The notes beneath the pieces are model-generated. The model did no database searches, was not told the origin of the DNA, and saw only the letters and a list, made by a program, of their open reading frames with translations. A DNA stretch of 33,742 bases from Rhodospirillales bacterium (GTDB lineage Bacteria > Pseudomonadota > Alphaproteobacteria > CACIAM-22H2), in the NCBI GenBank assembly GCA_947445225.1, contig CANFCX010000016.1, positions 1 through 33,742 on the forward strand, given 5' to 3'. Both the position numbers and the translations under genes were made by a program. Below, one piece after another: positions 20,504-30,000 of this stretch. How positions within the stretch are numbered: the stretch's first letter is position 1; every line of letters starts with the position of its first letter.

Positions 20504-21781
20504 TTAGGCCGAACCGGGCGGGCGGCGGGTAAGGTTAAGCGCGGCTTCGATGTCGGCCCCGGTCAAATCCGCGCCGGCAAGCAAGGCGCCGTCGAAATTG
20601 GCGCCGGCAAGGCGCGCGCCGTGCAGGTTTACGCCGGTGAGATCGGCGCGCCGCATATCGGCGCCCTCCAGATTGGCCGGCCACAGCCGGCCATCGGGTG
20701 TGCCGTCCGGGCGTTTAAGTTCGACCTGGCCGAGATTGGCATGGGCAAGGCCGGCATCCTTGAAAATGGCCTGGTTGAGGTCGGCGCCGCCGAGATCGGC
20801 CGAGGTCAGGTCCGCGCCAGTCATGTCGGCGGAGGCAAGATCGGCCATGACCAGCAGACAGTCGGCAAGCCGCGCGCCGGTCAGGGTGGCGCCTTTAAGG
20901 TTGGCACCGCTGAGATCGGCGCCGGACAGATCGACGCGCGCCAGGTTCCGCCCGGCGAAATTCGCTCGCGCGCCATCGGCGCCGTTGCTGGCGATCCAGC
21001 GTTCATGCGCCAGCAGGGCGACATGGAGGTCGCCAGGCAACCGCTCCGGGTTCTTCAGCATGACCGCGCGATCGAGCGCCCCGGCCGAAAAATCCACGCC
21101 CTCGATTTTGGTCCGGCGTAACACCGCCAGCGCAAAATCCGCGCGTTCGACCACGGCCTGGGAAAGGTTGGCGCCGGTCAGGTTGGCGCCCTGGAATTGA
21201 GCATCGGCGAGATTGGCCCCGGTCAAATCGGCGCCGGAAAGATCGGCGTCGCGCAATATCGCGCCCATGAAGTTGACCTCGGGCGCCGACACCGCGGCGA
21301 GGTTGGAGTTCGTCAGATCGGCATTGGAGAAATCGGCTTTGCCGAGTCGCGCCCGATCGAGCTGTGCTCCGGTCAAAACGGTGTGCGCGGCCTGGGTTAT
21401 TCGTTTGGGGCCAAGACGCGCGGCGTCGGGATTGGGCTGCGTGAAGACCCCTAGACGAAGGTCGGCCTCGCGCAGATCGGCACGGGACAATTTCGCGTTC
21501 TTTAATTTGGCGCCGCGCAAATCGGCACCGAAAAGATTGGCCTCGATCAAATCCGCGCCTTCGAGGTCGGCGCCGGCCAGTTTGGCGTAGCTCAAATCCG
21601 CGCCGGTCAGCACCGCCCCGCGCAAATCGGCGCCGGCCAGCTGCGCGCCTTTCAACGTCGCCCGCGGCAAATGAAAGCCCGCCAGCGAGGCGCCGCTCAA
21701 ATCCGCCCGCCTTCCGTCCTTGTCGCCGTTCAGGTAGCGGGCATGGCCATTGAGCACTTCGACCAATTCATCGCGTGTCAT
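20504..21781 (-). CDS. Pentapeptide repeat protein PRP1 (425 aa)
   Basis: Dozens of A(D/N)LxG units; N-terminal cap HARYLNGDKDGRRADL repeated internally as HERWIASNGADGARANF. Confidence 0.93.
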   Translation of the reverse strand: MTRDELVEVLNGHARYLNGDKDGRRADLSGASLAGFHLPRATLKGAQLAGADLRGAVLTGADLSYAKLAGADLEGADLIEANLFGADLRGAKLKNAKLSRADLREADLRLGVFTQPNPDAARLGPKRITQAAHTVLTGAQLDRARLGKADFSNADLTNSNLAAVSAPEVNFMGAILRDADLSGADLTGANLADAQFQGANLTGANLSQAVVERADFALAVLRRTKIEGVDFSAGALDRAVMLKNPERLPGDLHVALLAHERWIASNGADGARANFAGRNLARVDLSGADLSGANLKGATLTGARLADCLLVMADLASADMTGADLTSADLGGADLNQAIFKDAGLAHANLGQVELKRPDGTPDGRLWPANLEGADMRRADLTGVNLHGARLAGANFDGALLAGADLTGADIEAALNLTRRPPGSA

Positions 21782-21808
21782 TGCGCCTATTCCTCTTGCC
21801 CAGACCGC

Positions 21809-23647
21809 CTAGTCCGCCGCTTCCAGCGCCTCTTGCTGTCGCGCCCACAGCGAGGCATATCGTCCCGACAGGCGGAGCAGTTGGTCATGCCGGCCGCGCT
21901 CCACCACCGCGCCATCCTCCAGGACGATAATTTCGTCCGCGTCCACGACGGTCTAGAGCCGATGGGCGATGACCAGGGTCGTCATTCCGCGCGACACCTC
22001 GCGCAGGCTGCGCTGAATCGCCTTTTCGGTGTGGCTGTCGAGGGCGGAGGTCGCTTCGTCGAACAGGAAGATGCTCGGTTGTTTGAGAACGGCGCGGGCG
22101 ATGGCCACGCGTTGTTTTTCCCCGCCCGAAAGCTTCAAGCCGCGCTCCCCGACCATGGTGTCGTAGCCGTCGGGAAGTGATGCCACGAAATCGTGTATCT
22201 GCGCCAGGCGCGCGGCGGCGATCACGTCGTCGCGCCCCGCATCGGGACGCCCGAAGGCGATGTTGTAATAGATCGATTCGTTGAACAGCACCGGGTCTTG
22301 CGGCACCACGGCGATGGCGGCGCGCAGGCTGGCCTGGGTAACCTCGCGCAGGTCGCGGCCGTCGATCAGGATATGGCCGCCGGTCGGATCGTAAAAGCGG
22401 AACAACAATCGGCCGATCGTCGATTTGCCGGCGCCGCTGGATCCGACCAATCCCAGCACCCTGCCCGGCGCGACCGTGAAGGACACATTGTTCAACACCG
22501 GACCCCGGCGCGGATCGTAAGCGAAGGTGACGTTCTCGAACCGGACCTCGCCCGGCCCCTTGGGCAGCGCGATCGCCCCCGGTTTGTCGGTGACTTCCGG
22601 GGGCTGCTCGAACAGCGCCATGAGATTTTCGACATCGATCAGCGCCTGTTTGATCTGCCGGTAGAGCTGCCCCATGCGATCGAGCGGACGCAGGAGCTGC
22701 ATCATGTAGGTGTTGACCATGACGAAATCTCCGACCGTCATGCCGCCCGAAGCCGTCTCGCCCCCGGCCAGCAACAACATGGCGGTCAGGCCAACACCGA
22801 GAATCGAGACCTGCAAGAGGCCGGTGATGCTGCGTCCGATCAGGGCTTGCACCGTCAGTTTCTCGACTCGGTGCAGAGCCTCGTCGTAACGATCGGCGAT
22901 GTGGCGTTCGTTACCGAAGAATTTCACGGTCTCGTAGTTGAGCAGGCCGTCGATGGCCTTGCCATGCGCCTCGTTCTGTTCGATCACCGCCCGGCGCTGG
23001 TGGCGGCGGAGCCACTCCGAGCCAATGACTAGGGCCACCGTGTAGAGCCCCAGGGTGCCCACCGCCAGCAAGGCGAAGACGGGCTGGAACCAGGCCAGCA
23101 ACACCGCGCACATGAACGCGATCTCGGCGAAAAGCGGCAGGATGATGAAAACGACGTTGAACAGCAGCTCGTCGGTGCCGCGCAGCCCGCTATCGAGAAC
23201 CCGGCTGAGCGATCCGGTGCGCCGTCCGAGATGGAAACGGAGCGACAATTCGTGGAGGTGGCGGAAGGCCGCCAGACCGAGATACCGCTTTACCCTTTGC
23301 TCGATCGGCCCATAAAGCGTCCAGCGCAGCTCGTTCAGCGCCTTGCCGAGCCAATGTACGAAGCCATAGGCAAAGACGAGCGCCACCGGGGCGACTAACG
23401 CGCTGGAGGTTTGCGACAGCTGGTCCACGGCCTGGCCGAACAACACCGGGACGAGGGCGTTCACGAACGCCGCGGCGTTGAGCAGGATCACGGAAAGCAC
23501 GAGGCGGGCGCGCAGACCCGGATCGTCGCGCGGCCACAAATAGGGCAGCGCCATGCGCAGCGCCCGCCAGTCCCGCGCCTTGGCGAGATCGGCGGCGGGG
23601 TCCGGCGAATGCCTCATCCCGCGTGAATGCGCTTCAGCCATATCCAC
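21809..23647 (-). pseudogene. Atm1/HMT1-type ABC exporter (fused TMD-NBD), interrupted by one in-frame TAG at 21953-21955
   Basis: [78 protein letters not shown]; same frame continues [47 protein letters not shown] to TAG at 21809. Upstream ORF 21953..23647 would encode a 564 aa truncated product. Could be a pseudogene, a sequencing error or a suppressed stop. Confidence 0.85.
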
Positions 23648-23731
23648 CCATAGTGCGACGCTTCCAATTGCGCCAACGCGGCTACACTAACACCGGGATG
23701 TGACCGCTTGGGAGGTCAGAACCATGGACGC

Positions 23732-23768
23732 AAAAAAACCATGGCGCGGCTTGGCGGCCGCGCCATGG
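23732..23768 (-). terminator. Rho-independent terminator for the DUF2852 gene
   Basis: 12-bp perfect stem CCATGGCGCGGC / GCCGCGCCATGG (23739-23750 / 23757-23768), 6-nt loop, followed on the minus strand by a T7 tract (A7 at 23732-23738). Confidence 0.85.
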
Positions 23769-23793
23769 CTGTTTCGGTCCGGGGGTAGGGCTG

Positions 23794-24240
23794 TCAGCCC
23801 ATGGGGTTGGGCGCGCCGTGCCCCTCCGGCTCGGGCGCACGCGGCGGCCGGCGGCCGCGATCGGCCATGAACTGGTCGAATTCGGCCTTGTCGCGGGCGT
23901 GGCGCAGACGGTCCATGAATTCCCGGAATTCGCTTTGTTCATCTTCCAGGCGGCGCAGTGTCTCTTCGCGATATTCGTCAAAGGCGCGGTTCCCGCTCGT
24001 CCCGCAGGCATGGTGCCCGTGGTTGGCGCGCGAACCCCAAAAACCCATTCCACGATGTTTTCGCGATCCCATTCTTCCACTCCATATGAGGTAAGCCAAA
24101 AGGGCCAAACCGAAGGGCCAGGCAAAGATGAAGCCGAGCACGAGCAGCGCGATCCAGGCCGGTTTGCCCATGTCGTCGATTTTCGCGACGATGCCGCCGA
24201 CAACGTCGCTCAAATCATCCAGTCTCGCGGCAATGCTCAT
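23794..24240 (-). CDS. DUF2852 domain-containing membrane protein
   Basis: IALLVLGFIFAWPFGLALLAYLIW transmembrane segment then MGFWGSRANHGHH...GNRAFDEYREETLRRLEDEQSEFREFMDRLRHARDKAEFDQFMADR. Confidence 0.85.
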   Translation of the reverse strand: MSIAARLDDLSDVVGGIVAKIDDMGKPAWIALLVLGFIFAWPFGLALLAYLIWSGRMGSRKHRGMGFWGSRANHGHHACGTSGNRAFDEYREETLRRLEDEQSEFREFMDRLRHARDKAEFDQFMADRGRRPPRAPEPEGHGAPNPMG

Positions 24241-24253
24241 GGGTGATCTCCCA

Positions 24254-24278
24254 ATGTGAATGTTAATGACATTTACAT
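24254..24278. promoter_or_regulatory. Putative TetR operator upstream of the DUF2852 gene
   Basis: ATGTGAATGT-TAATG-ACATTTACAT: 10-bp arms with one mismatch, 14 bp upstream of the gene start at 24240. Confidence 0.6.
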
Positions 24279-24324
24279 AATGGGGTCGCCACCCGCTCCT
24301 GTCAAGGGGCTAACCAGCCCATCG

Positions 24325-24972
24325 CTACCGGGGGCCCGCCGGATCGAGTCCGAGACCCCGCAAATAGATGAGAAGCCCGGCTTCCAGCAACTCCTCGGCC
24401 GACATCGGCAGCTTGCGGCGGCCGGCATCGGCGCGGGCAAACAACGAGGCGATGCCATGGGCCATCGCCCAGACATGAAGGCTCATCATCAGCGCCGGGG
24501 GACGGCTTTCGCGCGGGAGCTGCGCGGTGAGGCTCTCCGACGCCTTGCGCAATACGCCAAAAGCGGCGTCGGCGGCCTGGCGCAGGCCGGGATCGGCTTC
24601 CATCGGCACGCCGGCCTCGAACATCGCCGAATAATAGGCCGGCTCCCCGCGCGCGAAGGCGAGATAAGCGCGGCCGACATTTTCAAACGCCGAGAACGGA
24701 TCGGGCCGGCCATTGTTCCAGCTCTTCTCCAGGGCCGCCTCGAATTGTTCGAAGCCGCGGCGGGCGACGTCGGCCATCAGGGCGTCGCGGTCGCGAAAAT
24801 GGCGGTAGGGCGCGGCCGAGCTGACTCCGGCCCAGCGCGCGGCATCGGCGAAGGTGAATCCGGCCGGACCTTTTTCGGCGATAAGATGAAGCGCCGCGCG
24901 GATCAATGCCTCGCGCAGATTGCCGTGGTGATAACCGCGGCCACCGTCGGAACCCTGTCCTGACCAGCCCAT
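24325..24972 (-). CDS. TetR/AcrR family transcriptional regulator
   Basis: GYHHGNLREALIRAALHLIAEKGPAGFTFADAARWAGVSSAAPYRHFRDRDALMADVARRGFEQF; start at MGWSGQG preferred over 25020. Confidence 0.92.
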   Translation of the reverse strand: MGWSGQGSDGGRGYHHGNLREALIRAALHLIAEKGPAGFTFADAARWAGVSSAAPYRHFRDRDALMADVARRGFEQFEAALEKSWNNGRPDPFSAFENVGRAYLAFARGEPAYYSAMFEAGVPMEADPGLRQAADAAFGVLRKASESLTAQLPRESRPPALMMSLHVWAMAHGIASLFARADAGRRKLPMSAEELLEAGLLIYLRGLGLDPAGPR

Positions 24973-25065
24973 GTGACGCGTTCTTACATGAAAAGCCGGC
25001 GGAGGGGTGTGAAATTCCACGCACCGAGCCGCCGCCGCCTGCCGAAATGCGCCGTGGTTGGCGCC

Positions 25066-26364
25066 CTAGGTCCGCAGGTTCGGCATGACCGCGCCGGTCA
25101 GATCGGCCTCGGTGAAGACCGCGCGAGTGATGACAGCGCCGGACAGATCGCAGCCGCGCAGTTTCGTTCCCGTGAGATTGGCGCCCGTCAAATTCGCGAA
25201 GCGCAGGTCGGCGCCGTCAAGCATCGCCGACCACAACTTCCCGCTGGGTGTGCCGTCGGGGCGTTTGAGTTCGACCGGGCCGAGATTGACGCCCGCGAGA
25301 TTGGCGCGGCTGAGATTGGCTTTACGCAAATCCGCGCCGCCGAGATCGGCGCCGGACAAATTGGCGGTCGACAGGTCGCATCCGGTGAAATTGGCCAGAA
25401 CGAACAGACAATCGGCGAGATTGGCGCCGACAAACACGGCGTCGGCGAGATCGGCGCCGGAAAGATCGGCGCCGGAAAGATCGGCGCCGCTCAAATCCCG
25501 ATAGGAGAAATCGGCGCGATTGCCGGACTCGCCGTTGGACGTGATCCATTGTTCGTGTTCGCGCAGCGCGGTCCGCAAATCCGGCGCGAGCCGCTCGGCA
25601 TTGCGCAGCATGATCGCGCCGCTGCGGGCGAGCGCGGCCGGGTCGATGCCGTCGAGCACGGCGCGCCGGAGAATGGCGCGGCGAAAATCGGCGCCCTCGA
25701 TCGACGCGCCGGCGAGATTGGCGCCGGTGAGATCGGCGCCGTCGAGCCGGGCTAGCGCCAAATTCGCACCCGTGAGGTCGGCGCCGGTCAGGTTCGCCGA
25801 TTTCAACTCGGCCCCGGTGAGGTTCGCGGCATGCAGGGTGGCGAAGGAGAATTTCGTGCCCTGAGCCTGGGCCTCGCTCAAATTGCATTCCGACATGTCG
25901 GCGTTGGTGAAATTTGCCTTCGCCAACCGGCTGCGATCGAGCTGCGCGCCGGCCAGATCGGCACTGGTGTATTCGGCCACGTTGACGCTCGCCATCGGCC
26001 CGCTCCGCATGGCCTTGGCATAGGTCACCACGCCGGCGCGGACATCGGCCTCGCGCAAATCGGCCCCGGAAAGCCGGGCGCCGCGCAGGCGACAGGCACG
26101 CAGATCGGCATTTGCGAGCGAGGCCGAACTCAAATCCGCATATTCGAGATTGGTTCCGAAAAGATCGGCCTTGCTCAAATCGGCTTCGGAAAGAAGCGCG
26201 CCGCGCATATTGGCGCCGGACAACACAGCCGCGCTAAGCCGTGCCTTCGGCAGGCGCAGGCCGATGAGATTGGCGTCCTTCAAGCTCGCGCGGGCGCCGC
26301 CTTCCTTGCCATCCAAATACGACGCGTGGGCCACTAAAACCGCGGCGAACTGTTCAGGCGACAT
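25066..26364 (-). CDS. Pentapeptide repeat protein PRP2 (432 aa), paralogue of PRP1
   Basis: LSGADLSGADLSGADL-type repeats; colinear with PRP1, including the N-terminal cap, a mid-protein cap (HEQWITSNGESGNRADF) and VELKRPDGTPSGKLW. Confidence 0.93.
   Translation of the reverse strand: MSPEQFAAVLVAHASYLDGKEGGARASLKDANLIGLRLPKARLSAAVLSGANMRGALLSEADLSKADLFGTNLEYADLSSASLANADLRACRLRGARLSGADLREADVRAGVVTYAKAMRSGPMASVNVAEYTSADLAGAQLDRSRLAKANFTNADMSECNLSEAQAQGTKFSFATLHAANLTGAELKSANLTGADLTGANLALARLDGADLTGANLAGASIEGADFRRAILRRAVLDGIDPAALARSGAIMLRNAERLAPDLRTALREHEQWITSNGESGNRADFSYRDLSGADLSGADLSGADLADAVFVGANLADCLFVLANFTGCDLSTANLSGADLGGADLRKANLSRANLAGVNLGPVELKRPDGTPSGKLWSAMLDGADLRFANLTGANLTGTKLRGCDLSGAVITRAVFTEADLTGAVMPNLRT
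25449..25493. repeat. 15-bp tandem repeat (two exact copies of GATCGGCGCCGGAAA plus a third diverged copy) inside PRP2
   Basis: Read directly from the sequence; encodes LSGAD x3 on the minus strand. Confidence 0.9.
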
Positions 26365-26680
26365 CCATTACTCCCGAGGCAGAACCAACGACGTCGTCGA
26401 GCGGAAAACCCCGCGATGACGCCGAACAAACCAGACCGCGACCTCATGCCCCGACTCGCGATCGACGGATACTAGCGTGGATTGCGCCGGATGCCGAATC
26501 AACGATCGTCGGTAGCGACGCCCGTTTCTAGGTCGATTTTCCCATCGCCACCGGAGGCCCTTGATTCTGCTATTATCCCGGCCACGATCGCACCAATCGA
26601 GGTCCTCGCCCGCCCTCGCGCGGGACCGGGTAACACCCGCGAAAACCGACGCCTCAACCACACCCTTGGAAGGGAATCCC

Positions 26681-27031
26681 ATGCCGGCACGCTCCGAAAC
26701 TTCGATCCTCATGGCCCAAAAGCGCTTCCTCAACGAAGTCGAACAAGGTATCCGCGCCGCCAACCGCGAGGTCGTCCACAAATTGATACCGACTTTGGAC
26801 AACGACAGTTTCTTCGGCCTGGCCGTGGCTGTCGCCAAGCTGCGCGCCAATTATCTGGAGGCCGCCTTACGCATGAGCCGCGCCAAGGAGCCGACCAATC
26901 CCGCGACCATCGCCGAATTGCGGACCAAACGCGAATTGTACGACGAGGGCCGCCTGGCCTTCGAGGCGTTGCAGCGGGCCATCGAGCGCGGTTACGTCGA
27001 CATCGCCGACGGGTCGGGTAAGGCGATCTAA
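26681..27031 (+). CDS. Conserved hypothetical protein (116 aa)
   Basis: MPARSETSILMAQKRFLNEVEQGIRAANREVVHKLIPTLDNDSFFGLAVAVAKLRANYLEAALRMSR..., helical coding-like sequence; AGGGAA 5' of the ATG. Confidence 0.72.
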   Translation: MPARSETSILMAQKRFLNEVEQGIRAANREVVHKLIPTLDNDSFFGLAVAVAKLRANYLEAALRMSRAKEPTNPATIAELRTKRELYDEGRLAFEALQRAIERGYVDIADGSGKAI

Positions 27032-27039
27032 CTGGCCGA

Positions 27040-30000
27040 TCACGGCCGCCGCTGTGGCGGAACCGGTTCGGTCTGGGGCTGCGCCCGCGGAACCCCGAGC
27101 AGACCCGGCAACAAATCCTGAATGATCGCGGCCGGCCCTTGCCGCTGTTCCTGCGGCAGGGCGCGCTGGAGGATGGCGCCGACACCCCGTTGCAACAGGA
27201 AGGCCTGAAGCTGCTGGGTCTCGAAAATCCGGCGCGGCGAATCGATCGGGCCCTCAAGGCGCATGAAAAAGGGCGGCGCGTTGGCGTGTTCGGTGAGGCG
27301 GAATTCGTTACGCAGGTCGAGCGTCCAGCGCGGCAGATCGATGGTGCCGGTGGCGCGGCCTTCGCCGGCCTGGGCGACGAATTTGATGTCGTTGGACGTG
27401 GCCACGCCTCGATCGAGGGCAAAGACGCCCGATAGCGACGAAAACCGCGTGCGCCCCCCACCCATGCCCGCGGCGATCAACGACAGAAGATCGGAGACCC
27501 GGTCCAGGCGTTTCAGTTGATCGCTGACGGCGGTCAGATCGAAACCCTCGATCGCTCCGTCATGGGCGGCGAAGCGGACCTCACCCTTGATGCTGGAGAT
27601 CAAGTCGGTCGGGCTGGCGCCGCCGGCTCCGAGGCCAAGGCTGACATCGAGCGTGCCGCCAACCAGATTGACGCCCCCGGTCGCGAGCAAAGCCTGGCGA
27701 ATATCGGCGCGGGTGAGCGCCGCCGTTCCTTGGGCCACGAACGCCGTGCGCGCATCGGCGCGGCCTTTCATTTCAAAAGCGCCGCCGAACAACACGCCGG
27801 TAAGCCCGTTTAGGTCGAGGATGCCGCCCTTCAAGCCCAAATCGAGCCGCGGCTTTTCCATGCGGAGTCGATCGAGGGACAAGGAATTCGCTTCGAGCTT
27901 GAGGTCGCCGTCGAATTCCTTGAGGAACCCCAGATCGAACGGCTCGCGCGACCAGCGGGCGGTTGGCGCCGGGGCCGGGGCCGGGGCCGGGCCGGCCGAG
28001 CGGCCGCCGCCGGCAATCGCGGACGCCGCCAAGGCGCCGCCCAGGAACGGCTCCAGCAACAGCTCGTCGCCGCTCAAGGCCATCGAGACTTTCGGCCGGG
28101 CATCGCGCAAATCCGCGCGGGCCGTGCCTTTGGCGTTCATCGGGCCTAGGCGCAGTGTCATGGTATCGACGTCGAGCTGCGAGTCCGTCCCTTTCACCGA
28201 AATCGCCAGCGCAAACGGTCCGTCGATCGCGGTCTGGCGGCCGGCCAGGCTCGCGACCAGTTGTTTGACTTCGGGATGCGCCGAATCGAGCCGCAGGGTG
28301 TAACGGGGCGCAAAAGGCACCAGGCCGGAGACCGTTCCCGCGATCTTGGTCTTGGCGCCGGCGACGATGAGGTCGGTGTCAACGGCCGTGGACAGCAAAT
28401 TGCCCTCGGCGCGGGCGGCGACGGTCAATGGCCCGAGCGCCAGACTCGGCGGCTCCTGCCCGAAAACCCGCATGAGGCGGTTGGTGTCGGGATGAGAAAT
28501 ATCGAGGTGAATGTCGTGGCGAAAGCCGGAGGCCAGATCGCCCAATTTGCCGGCGAACTTGGCCTTGCCGCCCGCCGCGGTCACGTCGATGTCCACCGCC
28601 GCCGATTGCAGGCTGCCCTCGAGACGCCCGTTCACCGTCGCCGGCCCGATCCCCGCCGGCAGCGCGTGACCGGCAAGGCGCGACAGGCGGGCAGCGTCGG
28701 CCGTCCGCACATCGATCTGGAGCTTCGCCGACGGCGCCGTGCCGTCCAGCCCGCCCACGGTGCCGCTCGCCTTCCCGGTAGCGCCGGCGAAATCCCGCAC
28801 CGCCAATTCACGAAGGTTCAACACACCGGCCTGCAACGTGCCGTCCAGGGCGAGGCCCTGGATCACTTCACCGCGGACGGTCAGATTGTCGACCCGCGCC
28901 TTGAGATTGGCGTCGAAACGTCCCGCGAGCGCGGAAAAGCCGCCCGGGGCTGACGCCGCCGTCGCAGCGGCGGGAGCCTGGGGCGCGGGCGTCGCGCCGG
29001 CGGCCGGTCTCGCCGGCAGATAGGCGTCGAGATTGAGCCGGTCTAAAATCAGATCGGCGCCGAAGGCCGGCCGTTGGCGCAGCGCGACCGCGACCCCGCC
29101 GGTCAGGCGGGACGCATCGACGTGAAGGTCGATCCCGGCGAGCTGCACCTCGCCGGGTGCGTAACGAAGGGTCGAGGCGAAGGAGAGTTTACGCAGGCGA
29201 TCCTGAGGCACGCCGCCGGTATCGACCTGCAGCCAATCGAGCAACCCGCGCAGATTGTCCGCGGCGGCTTCCACATTGCCCTCGAAGCGGGGTTGATCGC
29301 CGGCCATCGACAACACGCCGAACAGCGAGGCCTCGGAGCCGCCGGGCAATTGCGCGGTGGCCTGGTTGATCGTCAACGTGCCGCCGGTGATGGCGGCGTT
29401 GACCCGCAACTGGCGCACGACGCCGCGTCTGAATTCGATTCCATCGACCGTGAGGTCGAGGGCCGCTTCGATGCCGTTGGGCACCGTCAGGGACGCGGCG
29501 ATGCCGGCATCCAAGGCCCCCGCCGGGGCAGCCGGCGGCGAGGCCGCAAGCGGCCGGACGCCGCCGACCGGGCCGGGGGCCGGCGGCGGCGCCGCCAGCA
29601 GCTTGTCCAGGTCGACCCGGTTGACCGAAAGCGCGACATCCACATGAGCGATCTTGTCCAGCGTGAGGTTGGCGGCACCGGTGCCGCGTATATCGCCAAG
29701 CTGGAGGGCGATGTCGTCGACGGAGATCGACACGGGCGCGCCGGCGGCGACGGTCAGGGCCGCCTCGACGCTGAAGGCCTGGCGCAGGGCCGGCGGGGCC
29801 ACCTTGGCTTGACCAAAGGCGTCGATGAGCCCGGCCAGATCGCCGCCTTCGGCGCGCAGCCGCCCGGTCAGCTTGATCGAGTCGCCGGCGCGGAACCCAC
29901 CTTTGAAACTGGCCTTGGCCGAAACCGGCTTAACGTCGAACGACGCCCCGAACGACGAGTCCTGGCCATCGGCCAACAATCCGCTCAACACCTCGAACCC

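Noticed and set aside
20540-21740. CRISPR-like or regularly spaced short repeats (gatcggcgcc...) in the 20.5-21.7 and 25.1-26.3 kb regions
   Set aside because: The 15-bp periodicity is explained by pentapeptide codons in open reading frames; there are no unique spacers of CRISPR length.
21953-21955. Genome-wide reassignment of TAG as a sense codon
   Set aside because: TAG serves as the terminal codon of PRP2 (25066), the NodT-like gene (14538) and the extended exporter itself (21809), so amber is used as a stop here; selective suppression cannot be excluded but global recoding can.
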